A stretch of DNA of 64,000 bases from Dirofilaria immitis (lineage: Eukaryota > Nematoda > Chromadorea > Rhabditida > Onchocercidae): NCBI GenBank assembly GCA_024305405.1, contig JAKNDB010000068.1, forward strand, positions 11,529,501-11,593,500, read 5' to 3'. A model generated the notes under the pieces. The model was not told the origin of the DNA. It worked only from the letters and a program-made list of their open reading frames with translations, and did not search any database. Made by a program: the position numbers and the translations under genes. Shown here in pieces: positions 1 to 12,600 of this stretch. Every line of letters begins with the position of its first letter. Within the stretch, counting starts at the first letter, position 1.

Positions 1-566
1 TCTGCCTCATAATAGATGGAAAGAAATAATAAGAGATTATTTCGTGACTGACTTGAAACAAACCAACTTCGAGTAAAATTTAAATTCAAATTCATCGATA
101 ACCTCGTTATAAACATAAATGTAAACAACTATTGAAAGTACGAAATATACATTTTTCGATAGAATTCATCCAATCACGTACATAAAAACACATATGTGAA
201 GCCGAATTATTCCATGTTGAATTTTGACAACAGTCCAATTCATTTTCAACTAATTTCATCTAAAGTGAATGACGATTTTCCGCTGTAATACTATTACAGC
301 TAATTTAAACAGTATTTTATTTGCATTTGTAATGAATCCATATTTCTTCTATGTTTTTCTATTTTACCAAAGAAAATTACATTCACTAATGGTCGAAAGG
401 AATAAGTTAATTAGCAACTAAAAAGCCAAATAATGCAACGGCCAATATTACCAGTCTGAAAGGACACAATAAATTCCGTTCTACAAGTAATAATCAAATT
501 CAGTAATGTCTACTTCTATACAAGATAATATGACAATAATTCAATAATACCAACTGAAAACGTAAC
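1..566. other. left edge, unassigned (S2P intron/3' region)
   Basis: No convincing exon is visible. The minus-strand S2P gene must continue to the left, because its conserved second zinc-site motif (LDG) and last membrane helices are not present in this stretch. A short hydrophobic reading after a TTTCAG near 465 on the minus strand was considered as a terminal helix, but it cannot be tied to the gene. Confidence 0.4.
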
Positions 567-3125
567 CTCATTTGCAATATTTTTCGCAATTACGTCATCC
601 GGCACGCAAAATCCCAAATTTGTGTACTTCATTATCTTCATACAGCGCTTCCAATCATTAACATTGGTTACATTGCAATCATTTATTGCCCGGACAACAG
701 TGGCCTTATGTAAGCCATTTGCTCCCGACAGGGGAGAATCCTTTGAATATCTGAAATCCATAAAAATTTATTGCCCGAATAATAATGTTCTTACTTTTCT
801 AGAATTTCACCATACAACCATTAAATAAATTTAGCTAATTATAGTAATATCTAGTCAAAATATATTTGCTGATAAATGTTTACAAAACAGTTCACTGACC
901 GATAACGCAAATCTTTTTGAGACAGATACTTGAAGTCTCATTCGGAGCCATCATTAAATTCATTATTCCTTTACTCTTTCCCATAAAATTAATGCTACTT
1001 ACAACAAAAAAATTTTATCAAACTTATATGAATAATCTTAAATGATTCAAAAATAATGAATCATTTATTTTCATAACAAAAATTTATGATTCAAAGAACC
1101 TTCAATATAAACGCCCGCGTTAGAAATAAACAATGGTGAAACAATAAAAGAAGTAGATTCATAAAGCATCCATGCAAATAATGCAAGCACTAAATTATGC
1201 CACACACCAGCACAACTGATTCTCAGTTTTTGAAGTGGAGATAAACGCCCTAAACAGAATCAGTGATGATACATCAAGCGTAAGACTCAATTAATATTCG
1301 AATGATAAGTCATTGTACTAGCATTTCTTTTTGAAGTCGTTTTACTTTCAACAAAACATATCCCACCTCAAAAAAGCTTTTTTTTAATATTTCAGCTCAA
1401 ACAGAAATTTGTATAACTTCGTAAAATTCTTCAAAAATGATAAAATTTTTGGCTTCATGAAATAATACTTGAAACTTATTTATTCGTACAATTTACAACG
1501 TACATTTATAAAATTAATCGTTATTTAGATGGATGAAAAATTTCCACATTTGATTAAAATTATGAAGAAATTAATTTTTTCGAAATAGTGTACGCACAAA
1601 TAGCAAAAACTTACGCACTGCAGTAGCATCCACTTCAACGTAGGCACCAAGACATAGAGCGAAAAGGATGAAACTCATATTTGTAACCGGGACATTGGTA
1701 TTTAATGCCGCCAACATATGTCCCATTTCGTGAACTACTGCCGCGATTAATAAAATTCCAATATACAGTGGCACTTGTGACCACGGAATATTCCAGCCGG
1801 GTATCACAAACTTCAGACCCTCTGAAAGTGAAACAAATTCTGTACTTTTCAGTATTTTACTAAGGTCAATATTCAGTCGTCTGATCTTAAACATTGCAAA
1901 GGATGTTACAGAATTGTGAGCTATGTCTTATAATTGCAATAAATATAAATAATTTATTATATTTAATAATGAAAACTAATGAATCAGTAATTCTTTAAAA
2001 AATAACTTATTGATAAATCAATTCACACCTTTTTCACTGGAAAAATACGAAAACTGGAGGTAACAGAATCAAACATTTTATATTAAAGACAAACTGATAA
2101 CCGTTTTCTTCGATGAATTTCTTCTCTGCTTCTACTTGGTAAACATTCATAACTGAACCATATGAAGCAAAAAGAATGGAAGTTTCGAACCACCATGAAG
2201 TTATTTCGATTACAGAACTCCTTGAAAGATATAGGATAATCCCAAACGAGCAAAGCATAGCCGAAATAATTCCAATAGTAAACCATATTGTAAGTAAATA
2301 TGAAAGAAAACTGTTTTGTACAAATGCTTCAAGTAATGTACCCAGTGATTGAAAAGGAACAAAACGGATCTGAAAAATAATCTAAATTTTGTTATTTAAT
2401 AATAATATGAACTCCAGTTTCTTCACTAATATGATGACCAGTCGGCCAACTTTCTCAGCATATGATATTGTCCGAAGATCCGAAAAATAATTACACTGCT
2501 TAAACATTCAAATATATGATAACTTCACTGTTCTTAAAAATTTATTACTCTAACATTTCAAACTAATTCCACTTCACTGTTGGAAAACAGTGCGATTTTT
2601 CATAGCAATTATTTTATAGTGTAATCTTTCAGTGGAAACTGTACTACAATATCAACGCTTAGTTTAAGGATATACATTGTATAGAAAAAATTAGTAAAAA
2701 TTATATATCCTTGACATTCTGCAATGACAAAGCACACTGGATACGTCCACAACTTCAAGATTATGGCTTAAATCTAATCATCTTGTTCATTATTACCTAG
2801 CTAATCATTCCCAATATCATCGTCAATCCTTAAAACAATTAATCATTACAAAAACATTCATAAGACAGAATCAACATCTTTTATATCACTACTTTTTAGA
2901 ATAAGAAGATAAATAACAATTTTCCTTATAATTTCAGTTCAAAGTTAAAATGCAAATTTAAAATGATAAAAACTGTAAAAGTATTACCTGGAAAAGCATA
3001 ACAATTAATTCATATCGTTTTACAAATGTCACATATATGGGTACATGAAATACCCGAAGGAAATAATCCAATAAATTGATCACACTCCAAAAAGCCATAA
3101 ACCAGCCCAAAACAGTGAACAACAT
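567..3125 (-). CDS. MBTPS2: Site-2 protease (membrane-bound transcription factor protease), partial
   Basis: Intramembrane zinc metalloprotease of the Golgi/ER that makes the second cut in SREBP/ATF6-type membrane transcription factors. Five exons are readable on the minus strand: 3125-2988 (hydrophobic N-terminus, start MLFTVLGWFM), 2369-2102, 1821-1615, 1249-1100 and 750-567. The 1821-1615 exon carries the zinc motif HEMGH in a hydrophobic segment. The 1249-1100 exon reads LRISCAGVWHNLVLA, matching the human RIFCAGIWHNFVLA segment. The 750-567 exon is the PDZ-like luminal part (NDCNVTNVNDWKRC, GFCVPDD). Splice phases agree from exon to exon. The last junction needs one extra base (TTT at 742-744). 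The LDG motif and C-terminus are outside the window. The gene lies head-to-head with the UBE3D gene. Assignment rests on recognised motifs in order, not on a search. Confidence 0.88.
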
Positions 3126-4160
3126 TTAGAATGTAAAAGTGAATAATACCTGATAGATATCCATCAACAATCTATCAATAATGCAAACTTTGCCAATGAT
3201 TCATATCCTCGCTTCTCAACTGATCATCAATAATTAATTACTGTCGCTAATGAAACTAAAATCAAATCAATTAAAATTTGATTTAAATAAGATTGAATAG
3301 ATAGGAGTATCCAACAAATCCATCTTATCTCATCACTAATTCTCTAAAGTCTTTTCCCTTGTAGTTATTTCCATCGTCCACCAACTACACCTCCTTCCAT
3401 TACTTCTCATCCCATATCTACCCATCATTCACCTCCGCACATCTTCCATTCACATTCATCTATATCTACTTATATATATATGTTTACCCGCACCTTTTAT
3501 TCCCTTCTATATCACATATTCTTATTTCGTTACTTTGACGATGTCACTGTGTAACATAAGCATACCATATCATGTCTTGTACATTGTACATATCTTTAAT
3601 GAATTGCTTTATATATTATTAATTGTTTATATAACTATGGTAGTTTTTTTGAGAATAGTATTCTTTTTATGATTATCGTATATTTAGTAAGAACTTTCCA
3701 TTGTTTAATTTAGTTATTTGTTTCTTTTCTTTTGAACTTTTTAGATTCTGTTTTATGCCTTTTAATTGATTAAATGATGTTTACTCTCCTTTAGGCATTT
3801 TATTAGGAAACATGCTTTCCTTTGATTTATTTATGTATAATGATTTAATTGATGTTTTAATAAATTAATTAATACGCTTTATACAAACTGAAGAATTGGA
3901 TTTTTCACGTGAACAAATGCTTTCGATTTATGAAAAAGATAATGACTAACTAAATGAAAAATATAGAGGAAAATGGAAGGAAATGATATCTATATGAGGA
4001 AATCATACATAATGTTTTTAGTAAATTATTCGCATATGGGTTATCAGCTGGAAATTAATGTAAACAACGTAAGGGCGTAAAAATATTTATGATTATCAGA
4101 GAATGCTCGTGCTTATAAAATAACTTTTTCATATTTTGATAAATTTAATATTATATTTTC
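3126..4160. other. divergent intergenic region between S2P and UBE3D genes
   Basis: About 1 kb with no coding potential I can support. It separates two genes transcribed away from each other, so it should hold both promoters. No TATA box, operator or conserved block is obvious in the AT-rich background. Confidence 0.5.
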
Positions 4161-4168
4161 AGGAAAAT
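4151..4168 (+). promoter_or_regulatory. probable spliced-leader acceptor site
   Basis: A TTATATTTTCAG acceptor ends at 4162, only six bases before the ATG at 4169, and no upstream coding exon joins to it. In nematodes this is the usual signature of SL trans-splicing. Inferred, not shown. Confidence 0.5.
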
Positions 4169-7100
4169 ATGCCACTGAAAAGTTGGCAAACACGATCATT
4201 CCTCATTGAGTTGAAACCACGAAGCGAATTTGCATCATTCTTCATAGATTGTCCACCACCGGATGATGATGAATCAAACTGCTACAATAATCAGCAGATT
4301 CAAAATGAAGCTACAGAAAGGTAATATTTGCAAAGGATGAGGAATAAATTATAAGGAAGATATTTGTCACTTGCAATTCTTCAAACTTTTAATGTTATCA
4401 AAGCGAGAAAGGAAATTACAGGAAATCAGTTCATTCATTTTTAAATGACTCCTAGACCAAGCATTTCGAAAGTATAATAACAACAATATAGAGAGAAAAG
4501 AATATTTTCTTATCAATTCTTAGATGCTGCTTTAGATTTAAGGAATTGAAATGTTTGATTGATTGCATAAGAGGAGATGAAGTATAATATCATTTCTTGT
4601 TTTATTCACTTTTCTCTTGTTATCTAATTATTTCTCATGATTTGTTTGTTAAAACAATACAATGCTAAGCTTTTAAGATCGTTAGATTTCTAACTGTAAA
4701 ATTTCAAAATTGCTATCCTGCACATTTCATGATATATGATCTAACTTCTTATTTCAACCTTTATTTTTCTTTTTCTTCCTTTTTGACAATTTCTTCGTTC
4801 TATTCAATACAATCTTAAAAGACTTTAGTCTTGAAAGAAGATTCAAATAGAATTTGTAAGATCGTTCCCTTTAGATCATCGATTTTAATTTGCTGAATAA
4901 AGAAAAGGATTTTGCAACTTTATAATATGTCTAACAATGTGAAATTAAAATAAAAAAGGAAAAAGACATGTGAATAACATATGATGTAAGAAACTATTAT
5001 ACGTATAATGTGCTGTTCGTTTCAAAATTGATGGCTTTACTTTTTCATTCCGCTGATTTTATAATAACTTAGTATGAATTATAATTAATAATATTTCAAA
5101 AAAATATCATTATATGTTTTTTTAGTAAAGAAACAGTGGAACGAAAAGAAATGGTACATTTTCGTGAACATTCTATCGAAGTAAGTTCAATAATTCAACA
5201 GAAGAAAGATGGTGTTGCCGGTATGTTGCCATCATACTGGGCCAAATTTGGTGATCTTACTCTATATCCAAATTCTGTTTGTGCACTTACTTGGGCTGAT
5301 AATCATCGACTGTTCATGTGCAAAGTACGAATTATGATTGGTGAACGTCCATTAGGTAAAGTTATTCTTAATATGTAATCTTAATTTATTCATGTAAAAT
5401 AGCAGCAATAACACCATTAAACAAGTAACTAAATGATATATTCGGTAAATGATTTGTTATTATGTAATAATTTACTTACGCCTAATAATTACATATCTGT
5501 GATTTTATCTGATGTACTGTAAACTGTTATACTTTGATAAGTGCTAAGCAGTCTTGAAGCAGAACTATTTTATTCATGTCAGATTTCTCTTATTTTTTTA
5601 GTACCGAAAACATTTCACCAACTAGCAGTTGGTGTATTATCTGGGATGCTTCTAGATGAATATATCGAAAATGCTCAAGCACTTCCTGTACAAGCAGAAT
5701 GTGCAGAATGTTCAGCTATTCTATTGAATTATTCCGAAGAGTATGTTAATTTTTCCTTTCAACCGTATTATATTATTCGCGTCTTTTCCCTTTTTCTTTT
5801 TTTTTCTTGTGAGGTTTTTCACATTATTATTTTTTCTCTTTTATATCGATAATTCTTCTGAAAATTAGTATACTTCCCAACAAAATTTAGCTTTTTAGCA
5901 GTTTGAAATTGAAATCGTTACCGGAAGATGGATGGTTAAATACTTCACCATCCATGGAATATTTCTGCCGTGATATATGTGGTGCTGCTTCACATTCTCA
6001 TGGGCATCATGATGCGCATAGTTCCGATTTAATATGTGGCGAAGATGCACAGAAACAATGGCTTCCAAATGAACAAGGGATTGTTATATCAGATTCGTAT
6101 TTTTTCGTGTTAAGGAAGGTTTGTATTTTTATTTCGCAGCAATACGATAAGTTTGCTATATATAAATAAATTTGCCGTGATGGAATAAGAGCAAAGCTAA
6201 AGTAAGCTCATCGTTTCTTCATAAATATTATTTCAGTCTATTTCGTTGATTTCTTGCTCTAAAATAATGATTTCGCTGTTTTGCTTAATTCGAAAACAAA
6301 GGAAAAACGCATGACTGTCTTGTTGTTATTATTCTGTCTAAAATAGAGCGATCACCGAATTGATTTATTTGTCTTTTTCATCTTTTGCGCGAAAAAAATT
6401 TTTGATCCTTTAATCATTATTTTAGAATAGAAAACTAACAAAACTGAACTGAAATATTTGCATCCACCCTAATTCATCTCAATTATTCGAATTTTTAATA
6501 TCATAATATTTCTTCATCATATATTGTATTATTTTTGATTTTTTTGGAAAAAAATGCTGCAAAATCAATATTTTTCAGATGATTACCTCGAATGCAGTTA
6601 CCGTTGATGAGTCCAATGTGGTCCTCTGTGCCAAATGCTCTGTGGAGATTGGAGTTATTCTCAAAAGTTCTTTTTGCTATTTTATTAATTACTTATGATT
6701 TTCTGTAATATATCATACGATAATGCAACGCATTATTTCAATTGTTACTTGGACTTGATTTTTTAAATCTTACCTAGACTAAGTTATTTGCTAGTGATTT
6801 CTTATAATTTGTCATTCTTTATTATCACGCAAGCATTGCAACACAAAGATGAATTTTGAAATAACAATGATCCTCTTTTTCTCTCATAGATGTGTTAACT
6901 GCTTTTTCTGAATGACTTTTGATCAATTTTAAAATATGTTACTCGGTTTGAAATAAGTAGGTTTATTGTCCATAAGCTTTGGTCATCTTGTTACTTTTTC
7001 TTTCTGTATTGAGAAGCATATTCTCATCTTACTTTTTCGGTTTTAATGAGTTTTGAATGTTGAAGATTTCGTAGTATCAAAAATACTTTCAGGAAATACT

Positions 7101-8253
7101 GACATTGTACAATTTCATCATGTAATGTGCAATCTGCTAGTAACTAATGGCAGGAAACTTACATAAATACCAGGTTAATTCATTACTGCTATAGTTAAAT
7201 ACTAAAGTAGTTCTTTCAGTAAATTTAGTGTGACAGCTGACATCTAAAATTTAAAAATTTTTAAGCACTTCGTCACTACTAAATGATGCGAAAGTCTTCC
7301 AAAGAAACTCTTATTAATTTTTTTTCTAATTATTAAATAGTTGTTATTAAATGTTTGCATCAACAGATTCGGTACATTGGAACATTTCTTTGCCTGGACG
7401 CTGCTTTATCAATGTGAATCACAGACATCGGGAAAACTCGTTCTTCGATCTTATGACAAACGACCATATTTATTGGTAACCGATGTTTGTTTCCGTTTTT
7501 ATAATCCTATTGAAGAAATTCTAATTTTTCTCTAACTTATCCAATAAATTTGTTCTCTATCTGGAGATTTGGTTATTGGATTCATATGTTGTAATATCAC
7601 AAGGCGAGCTAACCGAAACTGAAACTGAAGAAAATGGTGAATTGGTTTACTCATTCCCGCATTAAAAATGCTTTATAAGGTATTGTAATTAATCCAAATA
7701 TTTCACTTCATTTCTTGTAATTGGAACTAATTGCTTATTTCTCAACTTATTCTTAATTTCTGTTTTCATTTGTAATGTTTCATATTGTTAGAATATTGCT
7801 GCTACGCTTCGTAGCAGCAATATTTAAGTAAAAGAAAAATTACTTGAGCAATTGATATTTCACACTTAGTTTAATTTATTTTTTATCATTTATTTTTCAT
7901 CGTAAAACTAAAGATATTTGATGCTGAATCGGCTAAAACGGATCCGCGTGCGAACGGTGAGGATGCAAGTGTAGGTATACTAGACATACCATTAACGTGT
8001 TGTGTGAAATTAACGGAAATGTTGCTTGAATCATCACTAGCTTTACCTCCAACTGGACGAAGTGTTGGCCAGTTTTATGTACGTCTTAATGTTATTTATA
8101 AATGTGTTGTTGATTTAAGAAAATCCAAATGAATCGGAAATTATTTCAATCTTAAACACTTTCCATTCATAAATTATTCATTAATTCTGCCCTAGAATTT
8201 TTGTTGATTTTTAGGTTGGATTTTTAAAATTAAAAAATGTGATGGATTGTTGA
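4169..8253 (+). CDS. UBE3D: HECT-like E3 ubiquitin ligase, UBE3D family (E2-binding protein)
   Basis: Putative ubiquitin ligase/E2-binding protein of the UBE3D (HECT_2, UbcH10-binding) family, cytosolic or nuclear. Exons: 4169-4320, 5126-5355, 5602-5740, 5899/5902-6118, 6579-6653, 7341-7475, 7567-7679, 7914-8085 and 8215-8253; phases agree at every junction except in exon 7. Recognisable segments are LPEDGW with a following Cys/His cluster, VVLCAKCSVEIG (CxxC), LVLRSYDKRPYLL continuing as IWLLDSY, and a C-terminal ALKMLYK...LPPTGRSVGQFYVGFLKL block, in family order. A histidine-rich stretch (SHSHGHHDAH) sits between the Cys motifs. Exon 7 changes frame at CCC 7666-7668; one more base restores SFPALKMLYK. 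A weaker alternative is an early donor at 7645, which would skip that block. The start is fixed by the adjacent acceptor. Confidence 0.78.
7792..7824. repeat. perfect 15-bp hairpin
   Basis: AATATTGCTGCTACG, then CTT, then its exact reverse complement. It lies in the UBE3D intron between 7680 and 7913. No function is assignable. Confidence 0.9.
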
Positions 8254-9624
8254 ACTGAAAACAGCCGCGATGGAGAAAAAAAGCAAATATGTCGAAAAAG
8301 GCATATGTTTCTGGTTATTTTATGTATAAACGATGACTATTGTTTTGAATATAAAATGATCAGTATTTGCAGATATATGAAGGTTTTTTTTCAAGAATAA
8401 GGGCACTTTTTTTTATTATAAAAATTTAGGTACTGACATTATCTTTGTAAAACTTAATTTATTGCGTAAGCGGTTTATATTACTTTAGCAATTATGAACA
8501 ATTTTTTTTCTATACTCAAAAAGAAAAAAATGCGTGAGTTTCAAATCATTAGTTTCGACGACTATTAACAACTTGGTTTTTAAATGAATCTAGTTGTGCA
8601 AAAATTTTTTTAGTAGTAATATTAATGATAAATTAAAAAATTTAGCTTTGTCTCTCTGGCTTGATGATAAATTAAAAATTTAGCTTTGTCTCTCTGGCTT
8701 GATTTTTTGTAAGATAAAACTAACTTTTTAATTGCAAAATTTTTTATCATGTAGCCCATGAAAAAAAGGTGGTAAAGAAGACTGAAATAATTAAGAACAA
8801 TGCTTAATCTCAAATTTAAAAATTCTTTGACCATATTGTTCATTTAAATGTTTTGCTTTTCAAACTGATACCTCTCCATTTGGTGCTTTTCGTTCTTTCA
8901 GAAAAAAAAACATTTGTTTAGTTATAATACCTCTGCTATAATGGTTTGTAAATAAAATTTTTATTGAAATTGAGCGTGCAATGACATGAAATAGAAATTT
9001 TTCTTGCTGATATAAACTTTGGAGAAAGATATATAATTTATTTCTTTTGTAATCATTAAAAATGATATTATACAATCTAAAAAATGGAACACATGAAATT
9101 TGAATTTAAGGGAAAAGATAAGATAATTTTGGCTCTTAAAAATTAAGCAATGTGAGAGTACTGTATGATTTTGATATCAATGATGACGTATCCTTTTATG
9201 CGATGAAATGAGTGATAACGATAGCAGATGTTGCCGCCATTACGATAAGTAAGATAGAACTTATCAGTTGCTGACTTTTCTGAAAAAATTATACGAATCG
9301 GATAAGCCATTGTTATCTTAACCAAATGATAATAATCATTTCTGTATATTAGGTATCACTTATACAAATGAGTAAGAAATACAAATACAATTAAGAAATT
9401 CACAATAGAATTAATACCTTTAATTTGTCCAAATTATAAAGTCATGGCATTAAAAGCTACCCTATCATTGAATGTTTTTATCCCTGATTCTAGCAGAAAT
9501 TCGTAATTTCATAATTTGAATCAAAAATCCTGGAGAAGTATTCTTGGGATCTTCTCGATAAATAAAAATAAGAGAGAATCGAAGGAAGGGGAAATTAAAT
9601 TAAACTAAAGCACTTATATGCAAA
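8254..9624. other. convergent intergenic region
   Basis: Lies between the 3' ends of the UBE3D and first S28 genes. Short open frames on the minus strand (8622-9325) are low-complexity and unsupported. The only structure I see is the 39-bp duplication listed separately. Confidence 0.5.
8627..8704. repeat. 39-bp direct tandem duplication
   Basis: The block containing TTAGCTTTGTCTCTCTGGCT occurs twice head-to-tail (from 8627 and from 8666). The copies differ in one A-run: six A's in the first, five in the second. Confidence 0.9.
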
Positions 9625-12600
9625 TTAGAAAATTAATGTTAAGATGAAATATACTTTGGGTTCCATATATCCCCATGGATAGCCATAATTGATAAATTGA
9701 CAGTTCTCTGGTACTTGCCAGTTTTTATTATCTGGTAGAGGAAGTGATGGCGGTAGTTTAGTACAATTTTTATAAATCCAACATTTTATTATATTTACAA
9801 CCTGTAATTTAAGCAGTTTAAGATATCGATTTCTTTTTCAAGTATTTAAAAAAAAAACAATTGTTTCGATAAACTTTTGTCAACTATAACAATTTGTTGA
9901 TTCTTATATTTCAAATTATAAGAAATATAAAATTATTTTTATTATAAAAAGGAGAAAAAATGAAGGATAAAATATTTTATTATATTTTTTGAAAAAAATT
10001 ATTATTCCTTTTATTATTAATTGTTATTTGAATTTCACTTAAACAATTTGTTTGTTTGCTTGTTCATTTGTTTATTTTCTTTTTTGTAAATACAACCTGA
10101 AATCGTTCATATGTCACCGATGGTGGATCACACGTGCTGGGTGTACGTAAATCAAGATGATGTGCTGCATCTAACATATAAAAAGTATAAATACCTTTTT
10201 CTGTGGTATCTATATTATCAGAAGAATTCTCATAAACACCACCAGCAGACCATGGATCTAAGTTACCATTCCTAAATAATGAAAGTGAACAAAAATTTTT
10301 AAATATAATACATTAATTTACATAAATATGTAAATATTATTCACATACATGTTATAGAACAAGAACTAAGAAATTTATTAAATAAATGATAAACTTACGA
10401 AAATATAATATTGCCTGTTGCATTGAACATCATCCCATAGCGTATCGTTAGATCTCGAGATCGATACAAATTCTCACTATAACCAATATTTTTGAATAGT
10501 GTTACACAGTTTTCGATATCATCGTTTAAATCATCGCAATTATTTAAGAAGAAATCATTATCACCACCTCGATCACAATTTTGCGTCGTCAGTGACGTAC
10601 AACACTGCAAGAGTTGATAATATTATCATTAAAAATAAATTAGAAATATGCATATATTCAAATAAAGTATACAGTAAAAACTTTATTTCATTTTATTTTA
10701 TTTTATTTCTTGTTTTTCTTAATCGAAATTAAATTTATCGTTTATTAGGAGAAGTATGCTGAATAATTGAAGATATTTGATTGAAAATTTGAAATTAATG
10801 TGCTATATATGATGATATCAAAAGGTATTGTATCAGCATAGTATTTAAAAGATACTGTATCAAACTTACTTGCCAATTCCAAGCAATCTCTTCTTCTATA
10901 TTTTGGAAAAATAATGTTGATGTGCAATTGTTTGTAAAACAATTATAATCAAGCTTTCCTGTGTAATTATAATAAACATTGATAACATTGTATAATTGTT
11001 TTGCCAATCCTTCATCATTTATTTCAGCTTTTTAGCAAATTGACAAGCATACTAAATGGAAATAAAAGAAAAGGAAGCAAAAATTATTTAATTTTAAAAT
11101 ATGCAACGATTTATTATTGAATTCTTATAATTTCCTATTTATTTCAAAATAAAATATTCAAAAATTCTAATTCAATTTAATATTTGGAAATTACTTCGTG
11201 TCAAAGTTATAAATTATTAAATTTTATAAAATTTTGATACTTAAATTAATGAGCATTTATAGATTTATACTATACAAATAAATGATATTTATACCTAAAG
11301 GTAATTAAGTGATAAATATTTAATAATATAATATCGATTTGGTAAAATGAATAAATTGTTTTTGTACCTTAACTGGAAATCCGGGTAAAGATGTAAGGAA
11401 ATCAACCGGATATGGATAATTAGTCATGGCCATATAAAAATAGCAGAATAAATGTAATTATAGAGACTTGTAAAATCATCAAAACTTTTCATTTCATGGT
11501 CTGGTTTCGCATGAAATATTTCATTTAATATTGTTCGACCGTTCTCTATAATATAATAGTATATCTCTTAATAATACTCGAATTTCTTGTGATACAGAAA
11601 ATGATATTAGCATATTAGATGTTAGCTTTGATTAATTAGGAAAGTTTAGTTGCAAAAGAAAAGTAACTCATCGTTTAAACTTCTATAGTTGCTACGTAAT
11701 GCGTGAAAAAGGTAAGAAAACATAACTTAAAAGAAAAGTAACGTGAGAAAATTGACATGTTCGTTATTAATATTTTAAATTTTGGTTATTAAAAATAAAT
11801 ATTATTAAATGTAAGATATCAATGATGCATTCTCGACATCATTGACAAGCAACACTAAAAGGTGATATAATAATTTATTTTAACAACTTAATTAATAAAT
11901 GAAATGTTTTTATGAACAAAATTTTCAATTTGCTTAAAGATATAACACAAGCTTCTGTTTTCTAAATTTGCTTCTTTTAAATATTTCCGACAATGTAATG
12001 AATCAGTTTGAATTGCCATTATCAATAAAAAATAATCTAAAAATCCAAACATCTTAGAAGGATACGGTAGAGAAATAGGAAAAAAATGAGCCAGTCCTTT
12101 TGACAATACTTATTATCAACATTTTCATTTGGTCATATAGCACATCAGTAACATTTGCGGAAGTTTTTTTCTCACAAATCTTATGCAAAATTAGATGTTT
12201 GCATATTTTACTGTTTATGAAATGTCAATTACTGTATAAAGAATAAAGAAATATTGTTTAAGAAGAAATACTGTATAAGAAATAAGAACATAAAGAAATT
12301 TTCTTATATGAATGTTTTCGACATACAAAATATCTGAATTTTTATATTATTAGATTCATTTATTAAATAGAAACAATTAAATGACCTGTTTTTGATAATT
12401 TCCTAATTGCAATGAATCCTTCTGAAAATACTTTCCGATCACATCCACTATTTACATAAGTAGTTGCTGTTATATTACTTATATGATCCGGTTCTATACC
12501 TGCTTCATAGAAATCCTTCATCGGCGCTGAAGATGCCCAAGCTCTGTAATATTCCAGGGATTTATAGTAAAACAGATCATTATTAAAACATAGTTTTATT

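Noticed and set aside
408..465. Terminal transmembrane helix of S2P (LVILAVALFGFLVAN)
   Set aside because: The frame does not match the preceding exon, and the roughly 150 residues that should come before it, including LDG, are absent.
898..959. Possible small extra exon of S2P (MMAPNETSSICLKK)
   Set aside because: No good acceptor, and the human protein has no residues between the two flanking segments; the direct join needs only one added base.
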